Assembly (NCBI RefSeq): GCF_003602235.1
Contig: NZ_QZVS01000083.1
Span: forward strand, 47,997-111,996
Length of the DNA: 64,000 nucleotides
DNA from: Cryobacterium melibiosiphilum
GTDB taxonomy: Bacteria; Actinomycetota; Actinomycetes; Actinomycetales; Microbacteriaceae
Reading direction: 5' to 3'
Shown here: piece after piece, positions 33,401 through 41,130 of the stretch
Numbering within the stretch: position 1 is the stretch's first letter
Layout: every line of letters begins with the position of its first letter
Notes under the pieces: model-generated
Seen by the model: the letters and a program-made list of their open reading frames with translations, nothing else
The model's database searches: none
Told to the model about the DNA's origin: nothing
Position numbers and translations under genes: made by a program

Positions 33401-33825
33401 GGGCTCGGCCGCCCCGCCTGGGTCTCGGCGCCCTGCACGAGCTGGAAGGCGATCGAGTTGGCGCTGCGGGCGAGCGGCCCGTTGGTGGGGATGCCCAGGC
33501 GCAGGGCGAGGCGGTCGCGCAGCGCGGTGGCGCCGGTGCGGGTGGGTGCGAGCACGAGCACCTCGCTCGGTGAGTAACCACGATTGAGCACCCGATCGGC
33601 CACGAGCTCGACGAGGGTGGTCGTTTTGCCCGAGCCGGGAGCCCCGACGACGGCGGCGCTGTCGCCATCGGCCAGATCGAGTACGGCGAGCTGCGCGGGA
33701 TCGAGTCGGGCTTGTTCGACGAGGGCCTGCTCGCGCAGCTCAGAATCGAGCAGCGCAGAATCGAGCAGCTCAGAATCGGGCAGGGCCGGGTCATTCAGGG
33801 TGGTGTCGGGTCGGGGGCTGGTCAC
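30415..33825 (-). CDS. adnA: AdnA subunit of the AdnAB helicase-nuclease
   Basis: 1136 residues. A motor domain at the N-terminus and a PD-(D/E)XK nuclease at the C-terminus. Walker A is intact (GAPGSGKTTTLVELV near 61), but motif II reads LLILDDAQE instead of DExx, in line with the known vestigial motor of AdnA. Nuclease residues are in GTIDRVERL and VIVDLKTGKGD with QLGAYQLAF near 1010-1060. Cys residues in EACPLHW and the terminal HCLDPRSFGACR may belong to a metal site. The N-terminus carries 5-residue repeats (LDSEL type). First gene of the adnA-adnB pair; divergent from the DUF3107 gene. Confidence 0.9.
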   Translation of the reverse strand: MTSPRPDTTLNDPALPDSELLDSALLDSELREQALVEQARLDPAQLAVLDLADGDSAAVVGAPGSGKTTTLVELVADRVLNRGYSPSEVLVLAPTRTGATALRDRLALRLGIPTNGPLARSANSIAFQLVQGAETQAGRPSPTLLTGGEQDQIIAELLQGHLDEGTGPAWPASLGPEVRRLRGFRTELRDLMMRSVEYGVTPARLAALATSAGRPEWAAAAEFVSGYEEVKDQTRPGQYDSTELAQFAAAVVRVAAPGPAGAATLGTLAGVRLLILDDAQEVTQATLTLLAEFAARGVAIVFFGDPDISTGSFHGAHPDALGRLGSYLTASAARGGAQPTQIRLVPTLYLDTVYRHGPAVRAIVSEITSRIGAAAAGPQRAARAIEALPPATAPTNAAPTNAAPTDAVPLDAVQTVVVASPADQLSVIARRLRERHVLGAVPWSHMAVIVRAGSLVPALSKGLAALEVPTQVSTAQTALRDEFAVRAFILALDVTLGRRPLDAQAAVELLRGPLGGLDPITLRRLRAALRLLDLADADTAEADTENEAAAEATPPAPARTPDELLVAALTVPGTLDRIDNRTARRAAACGASLAAASAEYDAGATIEELLWGLWTRSGLATTWFDQAQGTGIGADEANHNLDAVVALFSAAQRYVERTPAAPPLLFLEHLVDTDVPEDTLAPRSLGDAVTVSTGSGTIGQEFDIVVLAGVQENVWPDLRIRGSLLGAGDLALAAVGDAAAGGAADGGAARLAVLHDELRMFAQAASRARHELLITAISNDDNQPSVFLRMLPAPDPAPLGRFPLSLRGMVGRLRREVTDAVRAAGTGASVSLRAAEEAATLARLAAEDVAGADPAEWYGLTEPSTVQRLNDPDAGDEKMRVSPSKMASFEACPLHWLIGQIGGGTTNTAANLGTIIHKAMEDTPPNQPDARTPEALWAAVEARWGELVFDSDWQSQVQKVEARQLTDRLASYLGDFDRSGAELVSAEGRFELAVGGAVLSGTIDRVERLADGRAVIVDLKTGKGDPTGDKGVVDHPQLGAYQLAFADGAITGIDPETTDLAGARLVIVSSGTQKQNYRNPTQQVFTPDELETFRTRVGDDATAMGGAVFQAEIASHCLDPRSFGACRIHIIKQVSS
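32615..32644 (-). repeat. 15-bp tandem repeat inside adnA
   Basis: Two perfect copies of GGGGCCGCATTGGTT, with a decayed third unit. They encode TNAAP units in a surface linker of AdnA. Confidence 0.85.
33736..33780 (-). repeat. 15-bp tandem repeat at the adnA N-terminus
   Basis: Three 15-bp units (CAGCTCAGAATCGAG and two near-copies) encode SELLD/SALLD-type pentapeptides just after the start of AdnA. Confidence 0.88.
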
Positions 33826-33921
33826 GTCTGCAACGGTACAAGGTTCCGCCGACAGTGAACTCGGTCGGGTCGGCGTGCCGTTCTGCCGTAATCTGATCGG
33901 AGTCGACGAAAGGCATACCTG

Positions 33922-34146
33922 GTGGATATCCGCATTGGCATCTTCAATTCCCCCCGTGAGATCGGTTTCGAGACCTCACAGCCCGCAAAGGTGATCGAGG
34001 AAGCGGTTGCCGCTGCCCTCGCCGACCCGAGCGGGTACCTCAAGCTCGCAGACGACAAGGGCCGCGTCTACGTCGTTCCGACGGTCGGCCTCGCCTACGT
34101 GGAGATCGGCTCGGAAGAGTCCCGCCGCGTCGGCTTCGTCGCGTAA
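33922..34146 (+). CDS. DUF3107 family protein
   Basis: 74 residues, full length for the actinobacterial DUF3107 family (mycobacterial TB9.4-like). It opens MDIRIGIFNSPREIGFET and ends with GLAYVEIGSEESRRVGFVA. The function is not established. A GTG start with AAAGG about nine bases upstream. Followed after eight bases by a small membrane protein gene, so the two are probably co-transcribed. Confidence 0.9.
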   Translation: MDIRIGIFNSPREIGFETSQPAKVIEEAVAAALADPSGYLKLADDKGRVYVVPTVGLAYVEIGSEESRRVGFVA

Positions 34147-34154
34147 CTCGTCCC

Positions 34155-34463
34155 GTGGAACTGCTGTTCGTCGCCCTGGGCGGAACCGTTCTGGGCCTGG
34201 CCGCACGCTATCTGCTGCCCGGCCGGTCCACGCAGGGCTCCGTGCTCATTCCGGCGATCGGCACCGCCGTCGCCGCGCTGGTCTGGGTCGCTTTGACCTG
34301 GCTCGGTTGGGCCTACGACGGCGGCTGGATCTGGGCGGTGTCGCTCGTGGTGGCGGGTCTCGTATCCGTTGTCAGTGATGTCGTGCTCACCCGCACCCGG
34401 TCGCTCTCTGACCAGCGGATGCTGCACTCCCTGATCCAGGGCGGCTCACCCGTCTCGCACTGA
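34155..34463 (+). CDS. Small integral membrane protein, unknown function
   Basis: 102 residues with three likely membrane helices (about 3-20, 30-50 and 57-77) and a short polar C-terminus (RTRSLSDQRMLHSLIQ). GTG start, eight bases after the DUF3107 stop. I do not recognise a named family. A strong terminator follows, closing this two-gene unit. Confidence 0.75.
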   Translation: MELLFVALGGTVLGLAARYLLPGRSTQGSVLIPAIGTAVAALVWVALTWLGWAYDGGWIWAVSLVVAGLVSVVSDVVLTRTRSLSDQRMLHSLIQGGSPVSH

Positions 34464-34485
34464 CACGTCCCGTGCTGAGATACGC

Positions 34486-34522
34486 AAAAAGCACCTTCGT
34501 TGTCGAAACGACGGTGCTTTTT
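34486..34522. terminator. Rho-independent terminator, bidirectional
   Basis: AAAAAGCACC (34486-34495) pairs perfectly with GGTGCTTTTT (34513-34522), with a further inner stem TCGTT/AACGA. A and T runs on the two sides allow use in both directions, for the membrane protein gene and the ferritin-like gene. Confidence 0.92.
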
Positions 34523-34540
34523 CCGTACCTCAAGCGCCGG

Positions 34541-34608
34541 TGTGTCTCAGGTGCCTGTGTGTCTCAGGTGCCTGTGCGTCTCAGGTGCCTGTGTGTCTCA
34601 GGTGCCTG
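34541..34608. repeat. 17-bp tandem repeat, four copies, intergenic
   Basis: Unit TGTGTCTCAGGTGCCTG, with one T-to-C change in the third copy. It sits between the terminator and the stop codon of the ferritin-like gene. Unlike the repeats inside genes in this window, its length is not a multiple of three. Confidence 0.95.
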
Positions 34609-34621
34609 TGGCTCGCGGCAC

Positions 34622-35338
34622 CTAGGCGGTGAGGCCGAGACCGTCCATGCGGCGGGTGTGGGCGGCGATCAGGTCGGTGAACACCGGTTCGATGCGCAGC
34701 TCGGTGAAGGCTTCCGCTTCGGAAGCCGGCATCGCCGACCGGGCCACGAGCAGGGTGTCGCCGACGAGGCGCCGGCCCCACATGGCCAGGCGCGACCCGA
34801 GCGCGGGCTGGGCCTGGATCGCGGTCTGCAGTTCACGCACGAGGACATCCGTGCCCGTATCGTCGCCGAGCAACTGGGCGATGCGGGGGCCCACGTCGCG
34901 CGGCAGCCCGTCGGAGAGCCGAATGAAGAAGTCGTCGAGCAGTCCGCCGGTTAGATAACAGCTGAGCAGCAGCTCATGCCAGTCGGCACCGTGCGTCTTC
35001 GCCCTGAATGCGTCCAGGGCGGGAGCGAATGGCGCCATCTCGGTGGCCGGGTCGGCCTCGCGGCGACGAATTTCGGCGACGAGGCCGTGATGCTTGGACA
35101 GCGCACGACCGGCAGCTGCGCTGAGGCCCTCTTTTGAGGCAAGGTCCGGGGCGGTGAAGACCGCCCGGGACAGGCTCTCGAAGGCGCCGAGCTCGCAGTA
35201 GGCCGACTGGCCCAGAAAATGGTTCAGGGTGGGGGTGAGCGAACTGATGTCCATCTTGGTCGTGGGTTTCGCACTGCCGCGGGTGCTCACTCGGGGAATC
35301 TCCGTGCGCGGCGGGCGTCGACCAAAGCTGGGGTTCAC
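34622..35338 (-). CDS. Ferritin-like (MiaE-related) fold protein
   Basis: 238 residues, mostly helical, resembling the actinobacterial ferritin-like proteins annotated near tRNA hydroxylase MiaE. Segments HFLGQSAYCELGAFESLSRA and DWHELLLSCYLTGGLLDDFF mark the helices that would carry a di-iron site. I cannot confirm a full set of ligands, so activity is open. The GTG at 35338 is exactly six bases after TATGCT, supporting this start over the ATG at 35254. Divergent from the DEAD-box helicase gene, a common pairing in Actinobacteria. Confidence 0.75.
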   Translation of the reverse strand: MNPSFGRRPPRTEIPRVSTRGSAKPTTKMDISSLTPTLNHFLGQSAYCELGAFESLSRAVFTAPDLASKEGLSAAAGRALSKHHGLVAEIRRREADPATEMAPFAPALDAFRAKTHGADWHELLLSCYLTGGLLDDFFIRLSDGLPRDVGPRIAQLLGDDTGTDVLVRELQTAIQAQPALGSRLAMWGRRLVGDTLLVARSAMPASEAEAFTELRIEPVFTDLIAAHTRRMDGLGLTA

Positions 35339-35482
35339 CTGCCCAGCATAGGACAGCGCGCCTCCCGGGGTGCTCAGGCGACACCGGTAAGATGGCGGCA
35401 CGTCACCGACACGGTTCGGTGGCCCTGCGCCTACGACAAAAGATGGCGCATACCGCTTCCAGCTACTGACAGGCATACATTC

Positions 35483-37066
35483 GTGACTTTCTCCGAACTC
35501 AAAATTGACCAGGACATGGTCGACTCCCTTGCCGCCAAGGGCATCCTCGAACCGTTCCCGATTCAGACCCAGACCATTCCCCTCGCCCTCGCCGGCCAGG
35601 ACATCATCGGCCAGGCCAAGACCGGCACCGGCAAGACCTTCGGCTTCGGCCTCCCGGTCATCCAGCGCCTCGGCCTGAACCCGGAGCCCGGCGTTCAGGC
35701 CCTGATCGTGGTTCCTACCCGTGAGCTGTGCGTACAGGTCTCCGAAGACCTCGAGCTTGCCGCCCGGGGCCGCGACACCAAGATCGTGTCGATCTATGGT
35801 GGCAAGGCCTACGAAGGCCAGATCGAGCAGCTCAAGGCCGGCGCGCAGATCGTGGTCGGTACCCCCGGCCGCCTGCTCGACTTGGCCAGCCAGCGCCTGC
35901 TCAGCCTCGCCAACGTGCGCGAAATGGTGCTCGACGAGGCCGACAAGATGCTCGACCTCGGCTTTCTCTCCGACATCGAGAAGCTCTTCGCGCAGACCCC
36001 GAGCAACCGCCACACCATGCTCTTCTCGGCGACGATGCCCGGCCCGATCGTGGCGCTCGCCCGCCGCTTCATGAACCGTCCGATCCACATTCGCGCGACC
36101 GACCCCGATGAAGGCCTCATGCAGGCCAACATCGAGCACCTCGTCTACCGCGCCCACAACATGGACAAAGACGAGGTCATCGGCCGCATCCTGATGGCCG
36201 AGGGCCGTGGCAAGACCGTGATCTTCACCCGCACCAAGCGCGCCGCCGCGAAGCTCGTCGAAGAGCTCGGCGACCGCGGCTTCAACGCGACCGCGGTTCA
36301 TGGCGACCTCAACCAGGAGCAGCGCGAGCGCGCCATGGCTTCCTTCAAGGCCGGCAAGAAAGACATTCTCATCGCCACGGATGTCGCAGCACGCGGAATC
36401 GACGTCGAAGACGTCACCCACGTGATCAACCACACCATCCCCGAAGACGACAAGGCGTACCTGCACCGCGTCGGCCGCACCGGCCGCGCCGGCAAGACCG
36501 GCATCGCCGTCACCTTCGTCGACTGGGACGACCTGCACAAGTGGACGCTCATCAACAAGGCGCTCGACTTCGGCGTGCCGGAGCCGCTCGAGACCTACTC
36601 CTCGTCGCCGCACCTCTACGCCGACCTGAACATCCCGGTCGGCTCGAAGGGCCGCCTGCGCGCAACCCCGATCAAGGACGTCGTCGCCGGCGCTCCCGCC
36701 GGCCGCTCCGACGCGGGCCGCTCGGGCTCGGGCTCACGCTCCGGCGGTCGCGGCGGCTCCACCGGTTCCGGTCGCAGCGATGGCCGCCGTGACTCGGGGC
36801 GCACCGAGCCGGGGCGCACCGAGCCTGCCCGGGCGGATGCCGCGCGTGGCGCATCCACTCGTCCCGACGCTGCGCGCGCCGGCGACCAGAACGCGGATCG
36901 ACCCACCCGCACCCGGGTACGTGTCGGATCGACCACCAACCCCGACGCCCCGGCCGCCACGCCGGCCGCCGGAACCCACGACGGCGGCGGCGCCGAGCAC
37001 CACGACGGCAACAGCGCGCCGCGTCGCCGCAGCCGCAGCCGCGGTCGCCGCTCCCCCCAGGAGTAG
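35483..37066 (+). CDS. DEAD-box ATP-dependent RNA helicase
   Basis: 527 residues. All motifs are present: the Q-motif PFPIQTQTIP, AKTGTGKTFGFG (I), PTRELCVQV (Ia), TPGRLLD (Ib), LDEADKML (II), FSATMP (III), TRTKRAAAKL (IV), ATDVAARGIDV (V) and HRVGRTGRAGK (VI). The last 150 residues are rich in Arg, Gly, Ser and Thr and end in a basic RRRSRSRGRRS tail that likely binds RNA. Roles in ribosome assembly or RNA decay are typical. GTG start with AGG nine bases upstream; frame open further upstream without a ribosome site. Confidence 0.93.
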   Translation: MTFSELKIDQDMVDSLAAKGILEPFPIQTQTIPLALAGQDIIGQAKTGTGKTFGFGLPVIQRLGLNPEPGVQALIVVPTRELCVQVSEDLELAARGRDTKIVSIYGGKAYEGQIEQLKAGAQIVVGTPGRLLDLASQRLLSLANVREMVLDEADKMLDLGFLSDIEKLFAQTPSNRHTMLFSATMPGPIVALARRFMNRPIHIRATDPDEGLMQANIEHLVYRAHNMDKDEVIGRILMAEGRGKTVIFTRTKRAAAKLVEELGDRGFNATAVHGDLNQEQRERAMASFKAGKKDILIATDVAARGIDVEDVTHVINHTIPEDDKAYLHRVGRTGRAGKTGIAVTFVDWDDLHKWTLINKALDFGVPEPLETYSSSPHLYADLNIPVGSKGRLRATPIKDVVAGAPAGRSDAGRSGSGSRSGGRGGSTGSGRSDGRRDSGRTEPGRTEPARADAARGASTRPDAARAGDQNADRPTRTRVRVGSTTNPDAPAATPAAGTHDGGGAEHHDGNSAPRRRSRSRGRRSPQE

Positions 37067-37391
37067 CCCCGACCCGCACGTCCCGTCGCGAGAGCGGCTA
37101 ACGGCCGAGTTGCGGGCCCCGAGGCACAATCGCTTCAGAGCACGTCCCCTGGCGCACGTACCGCGCAGCGGCGCACGTACCGCGCAGCACCGGGCGATTT
37201 AGCTTGGTGCCGCGGCGCGCGACAGTTCCGCCGCTGCGCTGTAGGCGCGCCTACAGCGCAGCGGCGCAAGTACCGCGCAGCTCACAAACGGCCAACCCCA
37301 CCGGGGCGCAGCACCCGCGCAGCGGCGCAAGTACCCGCGCAGCGGCGCAGCACCCGCGCACGTCGCGCGCGGGCGGCGGGCGGCAGGAGCG
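37067..37391. other. 325-bp intergenic region with GC-rich repeats
   Basis: Lies between the convergent helicase and PHP genes. No gene is supported. It contains at least five degenerate copies of GCGCAGCGGCGCAAGTAC-like words (37157-37345) and a 38-bp perfect palindrome. Confidence 0.7.
37229..37266. repeat. 38-bp perfect palindrome
   Basis: Two 19-base halves (CGCCGCTGCGCTGTAGGCG and its complement) meet without a spacer at 37247/37248, with GGCGCGCC at the centre. Transcribed, it would form a very stable hairpin with almost no loop. It lies midway between two convergent genes, which fits a transcription-ending role, but there is no U-tract. Confidence 0.95.
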
Positions 37392-38261
37392 TCAGGGCGT
37401 GACGGGGGCCGACCCGGTGGCCTCGGCGACAATGCGCTCGAGTACCTCGGACGGTGTGGTGTTCTCGCCCAGACGGTTCGGCTTACCCTCTCCGTGGTAA
37501 TCGCTCGAGCCCGTCACGGCCAGTCCGTATTTCTCGGCCAGGTGATAGAGCCGTGCCTTGGCCTCCGGCCGGTTCTCCCGGTGCTCAAGCTCCAGCCCGA
37601 ACAGTCCGGCATCGACGAGTTCGACCAGGCGGGCCTCCGCCATCACGTCATCAACTCCGCGCGTCGCCGGATGCGCGATGACCGGCACTCCCCCGGCCGC
37701 CCGCACCAGGCGCACCGCCTTCAGCGGGTCGGGCGCGTAGTGCGGCTGGTAGTAGCCCGCCTTCCAGTGCAGGATTCCGGCGAAAGCGTCACTGCGGGTG
37801 AGGGCGTGCCCGCGGGCGACCAGGGCATCCGCGATGTGGGGGCGCCCGACGGTGGCGTGGGGCGTGGTCTGGGCGAGAACATCCGCCCAGGTCAGGGCGT
37901 AGTCGAGCCCGATGCGCGCGACCATCTGTTCGGCCCGGGTGACTCTGGCGGCACGGATGCGGGTGGTTTCGGCGACGATCGCGGCATCCGTCGGGTCGAA
38001 GAGGTAGGCCAGCAGGTGCACGCTGGCGTAGCCCACACGGGTGCTGAACTCCATACCGGGGATGAGCGTGATTCCGGTGCTCCGCGCGGTGGCACTGGCC
38101 GCGGCCCAGCCGGCGGTGGAATCGTGGTCTGTGAGCGCCATGGTACCCAGGCCCGCGGCGACGCCGGCACGCACGAGTTCCGTGGGGGTTTCCGTGCCGT
38201 CGGACACACTGGAGTGGGTGTGCAGGTCGATCGGCCCCGGGAAGCCCACATGTGCTGACAT
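37392..38261 (-). CDS. PHP-domain phosphoesterase (TrpH / RNase AM-like)
   Basis: 289 residues. The four PHP metal motifs are visible: DLHTHSSVSDGT at 12-23, ALTDHDSTAGW near 42, PGMEFSTR near 68 and VIAHPATRG plus SSDYHGEG later. Family members hydrolyse 3',5'-nucleotides or trim RNA 5' ends. TAACAT lies exactly six bases before the ATG, and GGGGGA in between could also act as a ribosome site. Divergent from the EEP gene. Confidence 0.88.
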   Translation of the reverse strand: MSAHVGFPGPIDLHTHSSVSDGTETPTELVRAGVAAGLGTMALTDHDSTAGWAAASATARSTGITLIPGMEFSTRVGYASVHLLAYLFDPTDAAIVAETTRIRAARVTRAEQMVARIGLDYALTWADVLAQTTPHATVGRPHIADALVARGHALTRSDAFAGILHWKAGYYQPHYAPDPLKAVRLVRAAGGVPVIAHPATRGVDDVMAEARLVELVDAGLFGLELEHRENRPEAKARLYHLAEKYGLAVTGSSDYHGEGKPNRLGENTTPSEVLERIVAEATGSAPVTP

Positions 38262-38350
38262 TCCCCCATGTTAGTTGGGTGCCCGCACCGCGCGAACCGT
38301 GCTGTCCCGACCGGCATGCGCCCAGACTCCTCGCCTAGTGTGATCGGTCT

Positions 38351-39448
38351 ATGTTCACCCGAATCCTGCGCGCACTCACCGCGACCCTGCTCGCGGCCGG
38401 CCTCGTCGTGCTCACCTGGCCGCAAGCCGTCGGGCTGCAGAACACATGGATTGTCGCGCACGCGGTCTCGTTCCGGGGGGCCTTTGTCGTGGCCGCCACT
38501 GCCGGGGCCCTGCTGATGCTGGCCCTGTTGGTGATTCGTCGCAGTCGCACGGTCGCCATTCTGCTGGTGTTGACGGTGCTGTTCGGTGCGGTCAACGCGA
38601 CCATTCTCGCCGAACGCGGCCTCGGCAACACCGACGCGCTCGTCGCGGGTGCCGAAGCGTCGGGCCCGTCAGACGCTACGACGCCCGTGACCCGCGGCAC
38701 AGCGAATGCCGTCACGGTGCTCAGCTGGAACACCCTCGGCGACGCTCCGGGCGCGTCGGTCATCGCCGAACTGGCCCTCGCCGAAGGCGCCGACGTCGTC
38801 ACGCTGCCCGAGACCACCGAAGAGACCGGCGTCGCCATCGCCGAGCTGATGCGAGCCGCCGGCCGGCCGATGTGGGTGCACACGGTTGCCTTCGACCTCG
38901 TCTCTAAAGCCCGCTCGACCACCGTACTCATCAGCCCGGACCTCGGCGACTACACCGTCACGTCGGCGGCCGGCTCCGGACCGCCCGGCAACACCAACGT
39001 ACTCCCCACCGTCGTCGCCACCCCCACGGCCGCCACCGGCCCGACAATCGTGGCCGTGCACGCGGTTGCGCCCATCCGCTATGAGATGTCGAACTGGCGC
39101 TCCGACCTCGATTGGCTGGCCGAGCAGTGCAGCGGGAACGGTTCGACACCGGCCAACGTGATCATGGCCGGGGACTTCAACGCGACGCTCGACCACATGG
39201 CCGGGCGGGCGGCATCCACTGCGGAATCTCCCGCGGCGGTGCTGGGCGAATGCATCGATGCGGCGAGCGCGGTCGGCTCCGGCGCGGTCGGTACCTGGCC
39301 AACACGTATGCCGGCCCTGCTCGGCAGCCCGATCGACCACGTCATGGCGACGCCGAACTGGCAGGTCGACGATGTGCGTGTCATCGATTCTCTCGACGGC
39401 GCCGGCAGCGACCACCGCCCGGTCGTCGCGACGCTCTCGCCCGCCTGA
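38351..39448 (+). CDS. Membrane-anchored endonuclease/exonuclease/phosphatase (EEP) family protein
   Basis: 365 residues: three membrane helices in the first 90, then an EEP domain. Catalytic segments are VLSWNTLGDA near 118, TLPETTEETG near 145, MAGDFNATLDHM near 275 and the final GSDHRPVVATL. The domain faces the cell exterior, judged from the helices, so it may cleave extracellular nucleic acid or a phosphoester. Substrate is unknown. No clear ribosome site; TAGTGT lies nine bases upstream. Confidence 0.82.
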   Translation: MFTRILRALTATLLAAGLVVLTWPQAVGLQNTWIVAHAVSFRGAFVVAATAGALLMLALLVIRRSRTVAILLVLTVLFGAVNATILAERGLGNTDALVAGAEASGPSDATTPVTRGTANAVTVLSWNTLGDAPGASVIAELALAEGADVVTLPETTEETGVAIAELMRAAGRPMWVHTVAFDLVSKARSTTVLISPDLGDYTVTSAAGSGPPGNTNVLPTVVATPTAATGPTIVAVHAVAPIRYEMSNWRSDLDWLAEQCSGNGSTPANVIMAGDFNATLDHMAGRAASTAESPAAVLGECIDAASAVGSGAVGTWPTRMPALLGSPIDHVMATPNWQVDDVRVIDSLDGAGSDHRPVVATLSPA

Positions 39449-39554
39449 TCTCCACGCCCGCAGCTGCACCCCGCCGTGGGGCCCGGCGGCTGCACCCGGC
39501 AGTCAGCACAACGGATGCCGGGCCAAACTCAGGCGGCAATGCCAGAATGGATAA

Positions 39555-41096
39555 ATGGCTACTACCCGCACCACCACCGTGACCGCTCCGGCACGCACCA
39601 ATGAAAACCGATCAACCACCCCGGGCTCGGCGGGCTTCAAGTCCTACATCTCCAGCCAGTGGGCCGAACGAGATGACGTGCTCCCCGCCTCCCGTGAGCA
39701 GGCCCCCTATGCGGCCGCCCGCCGCGCCCGGATCAGCGCCCAGTACCCCGGCCAGCGCCTCATCGTGCCCGCCGGCAGCCTGAAGCAGCGCTCCAACGAC
39801 ACCGACTACGCGTTCCGCGCCCACTCGGCCTTCGCGCACCTGACCGGCTGGGGCAGCGACAGCGAGCCCGGCGCCGTGCTCGTTCTGGAACCCACCGGCA
39901 ACGGCCACGACGCGACCCTCTACTTTCGGGAGCGCGCCGGACGCGACTCCGACGAGTTCTACGCCAACCCGGAGATCGGCGAATTCTGGATCGGCCCGCG
40001 TCCCTCGATCGCCCAGGTCGCCAGCGACCTCGGCCTCACCGTGTGCGGTATCGCCGACCTCGCCGGCGTGCTCGACGTCACCGACTCCGAAACCCTCGTG
40101 GTGCGCGAGGCCGACACGGCCTTCACCGACCGCGTCGACGAGGCCCGCCTGCGCTTCGCCGCCGAGCGGGTGCTCGGCTCGAACGCGGCCGACTCCCCCT
40201 TCAGCGTGGAGATCAACGGCGCCCACGACCCCGACGTGCACTTCGCCCGCGACCTGTCCGAACTGCGCCTCGTCAAAGACGAATACGAGATCGCCCAGAT
40301 GCGCCTCGCCGTCGCCGCCACCGCCCGCGGCTTCGACGACGTCATCCGCGACCTGCCGCGCTCCAGCAGCCACGCACGCGGCGAACGCCTCGTCGAGGGA
40401 GTCTTCAATACCCGCGCCCGCAGCGACGGCAACGCGGTCGGCTACGACACCATCGCCGCCTCCGGCCCGCACGCCTGCATCCTGCACTGGACCCGCAATG
40501 ACGGCCCCCTCGTTCCCGGCGACGTGATCCTGCTCGACGCCGGCGTCGAACTCGACAGCTACTACACCGCCGACATCACCCGCACCCTGCCGGTGAACGG
40601 CACGTTCAGCCCCGTGCAGCGCCAGGTTTACGAGGCGGTGCGCGAGGCAGCGGATGCCGCCCTCGCCGTGGTTCGCCCGGGCGCCATTTTTCGAGACGTG
40701 CACGCCGCCGCCATGGCCGTGATCGCGAAGCACACGGCCGCCTGGGGAATGCTTCCGGTCACCGCCGAGGAGGCCGTGCTGCCCGACAACGGCCACCACC
40801 GCCGCTACATGGTGCACGGCACCAGCCACCACCTCGGCCTCGACGTGCACGACTGCGCCCAGGCCCGCCGGGACATGTACATGGACGGTGTGCTGGAACC
40901 GGGCATGGTCTTCACGATCGAGCCGGGCCTGTACTTCCAGCCGGACGACCTCACCGTGCCGGCGGAGTTCCGCGGCATCGGCGTGCGTATCGAAGACGAC
41001 ATCCTCGTCACGGAGACCCGCGGCGAGAACCTGTCCGCGGCGATCCCCCGCACTGCCAGCGATGTGGAAGCCTGGATCGCGACGCTGACCGCCTGA
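39555..41096 (+). CDS. pepP: Xaa-Pro aminopeptidase (aminopeptidase P)
   Basis: 513 residues, M24 metallopeptidase that removes an N-terminal residue followed by proline. The N-terminal AMP_N domain is followed by the pita-bread domain with di-metal ligands in LLDAGVELDSYYTADITRT near 325, GTSHHLGLDVHD near 417, FTIEPGLYF near 451 and VRIEDDILV near 477. Length fits PepP. ATG at 39555; the Thr-rich first 15 residues look disordered. Confidence 0.92.
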   Translation: MATTRTTTVTAPARTNENRSTTPGSAGFKSYISSQWAERDDVLPASREQAPYAAARRARISAQYPGQRLIVPAGSLKQRSNDTDYAFRAHSAFAHLTGWGSDSEPGAVLVLEPTGNGHDATLYFRERAGRDSDEFYANPEIGEFWIGPRPSIAQVASDLGLTVCGIADLAGVLDVTDSETLVVREADTAFTDRVDEARLRFAAERVLGSNAADSPFSVEINGAHDPDVHFARDLSELRLVKDEYEIAQMRLAVAATARGFDDVIRDLPRSSSHARGERLVEGVFNTRARSDGNAVGYDTIAASGPHACILHWTRNDGPLVPGDVILLDAGVELDSYYTADITRTLPVNGTFSPVQRQVYEAVREAADAALAVVRPGAIFRDVHAAAMAVIAKHTAAWGMLPVTAEEAVLPDNGHHRRYMVHGTSHHLGLDVHDCAQARRDMYMDGVLEPGMVFTIEPGLYFQPDDLTVPAEFRGIGVRIEDDILVTETRGENLSAAIPRTASDVEAWIATLTA

Positions 41097-41130
41097 GTGG
41101 GCCGCGGCATCCGCCGGCCCCCACGCGGGG

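Noticed and set aside
30439..33573. Open frame of 1044 codons on the plus strand, opposite adnA
   Set aside because: It mirrors adnA in antisense, has no recognisable domain or ribosome site and is rich in Gly/Arg/His, as expected from the complement of GC-rich coding sequence.
34622..36613. Minus-strand open frame running from the ferritin-like gene through the DEAD-box gene
   Set aside because: Only the first 717 bases from the stop encode a recognisable protein; the remainder is antisense to the helicase. A leaderless box at 35345-35350 fixes the true start.
37229..37266. Chromosome dimer resolution (dif) site
   Set aside because: dif sites are 28 bp with two 11-bp XerC/D arms and an AT-rich centre; this palindrome is GC-rich with no central spacer.
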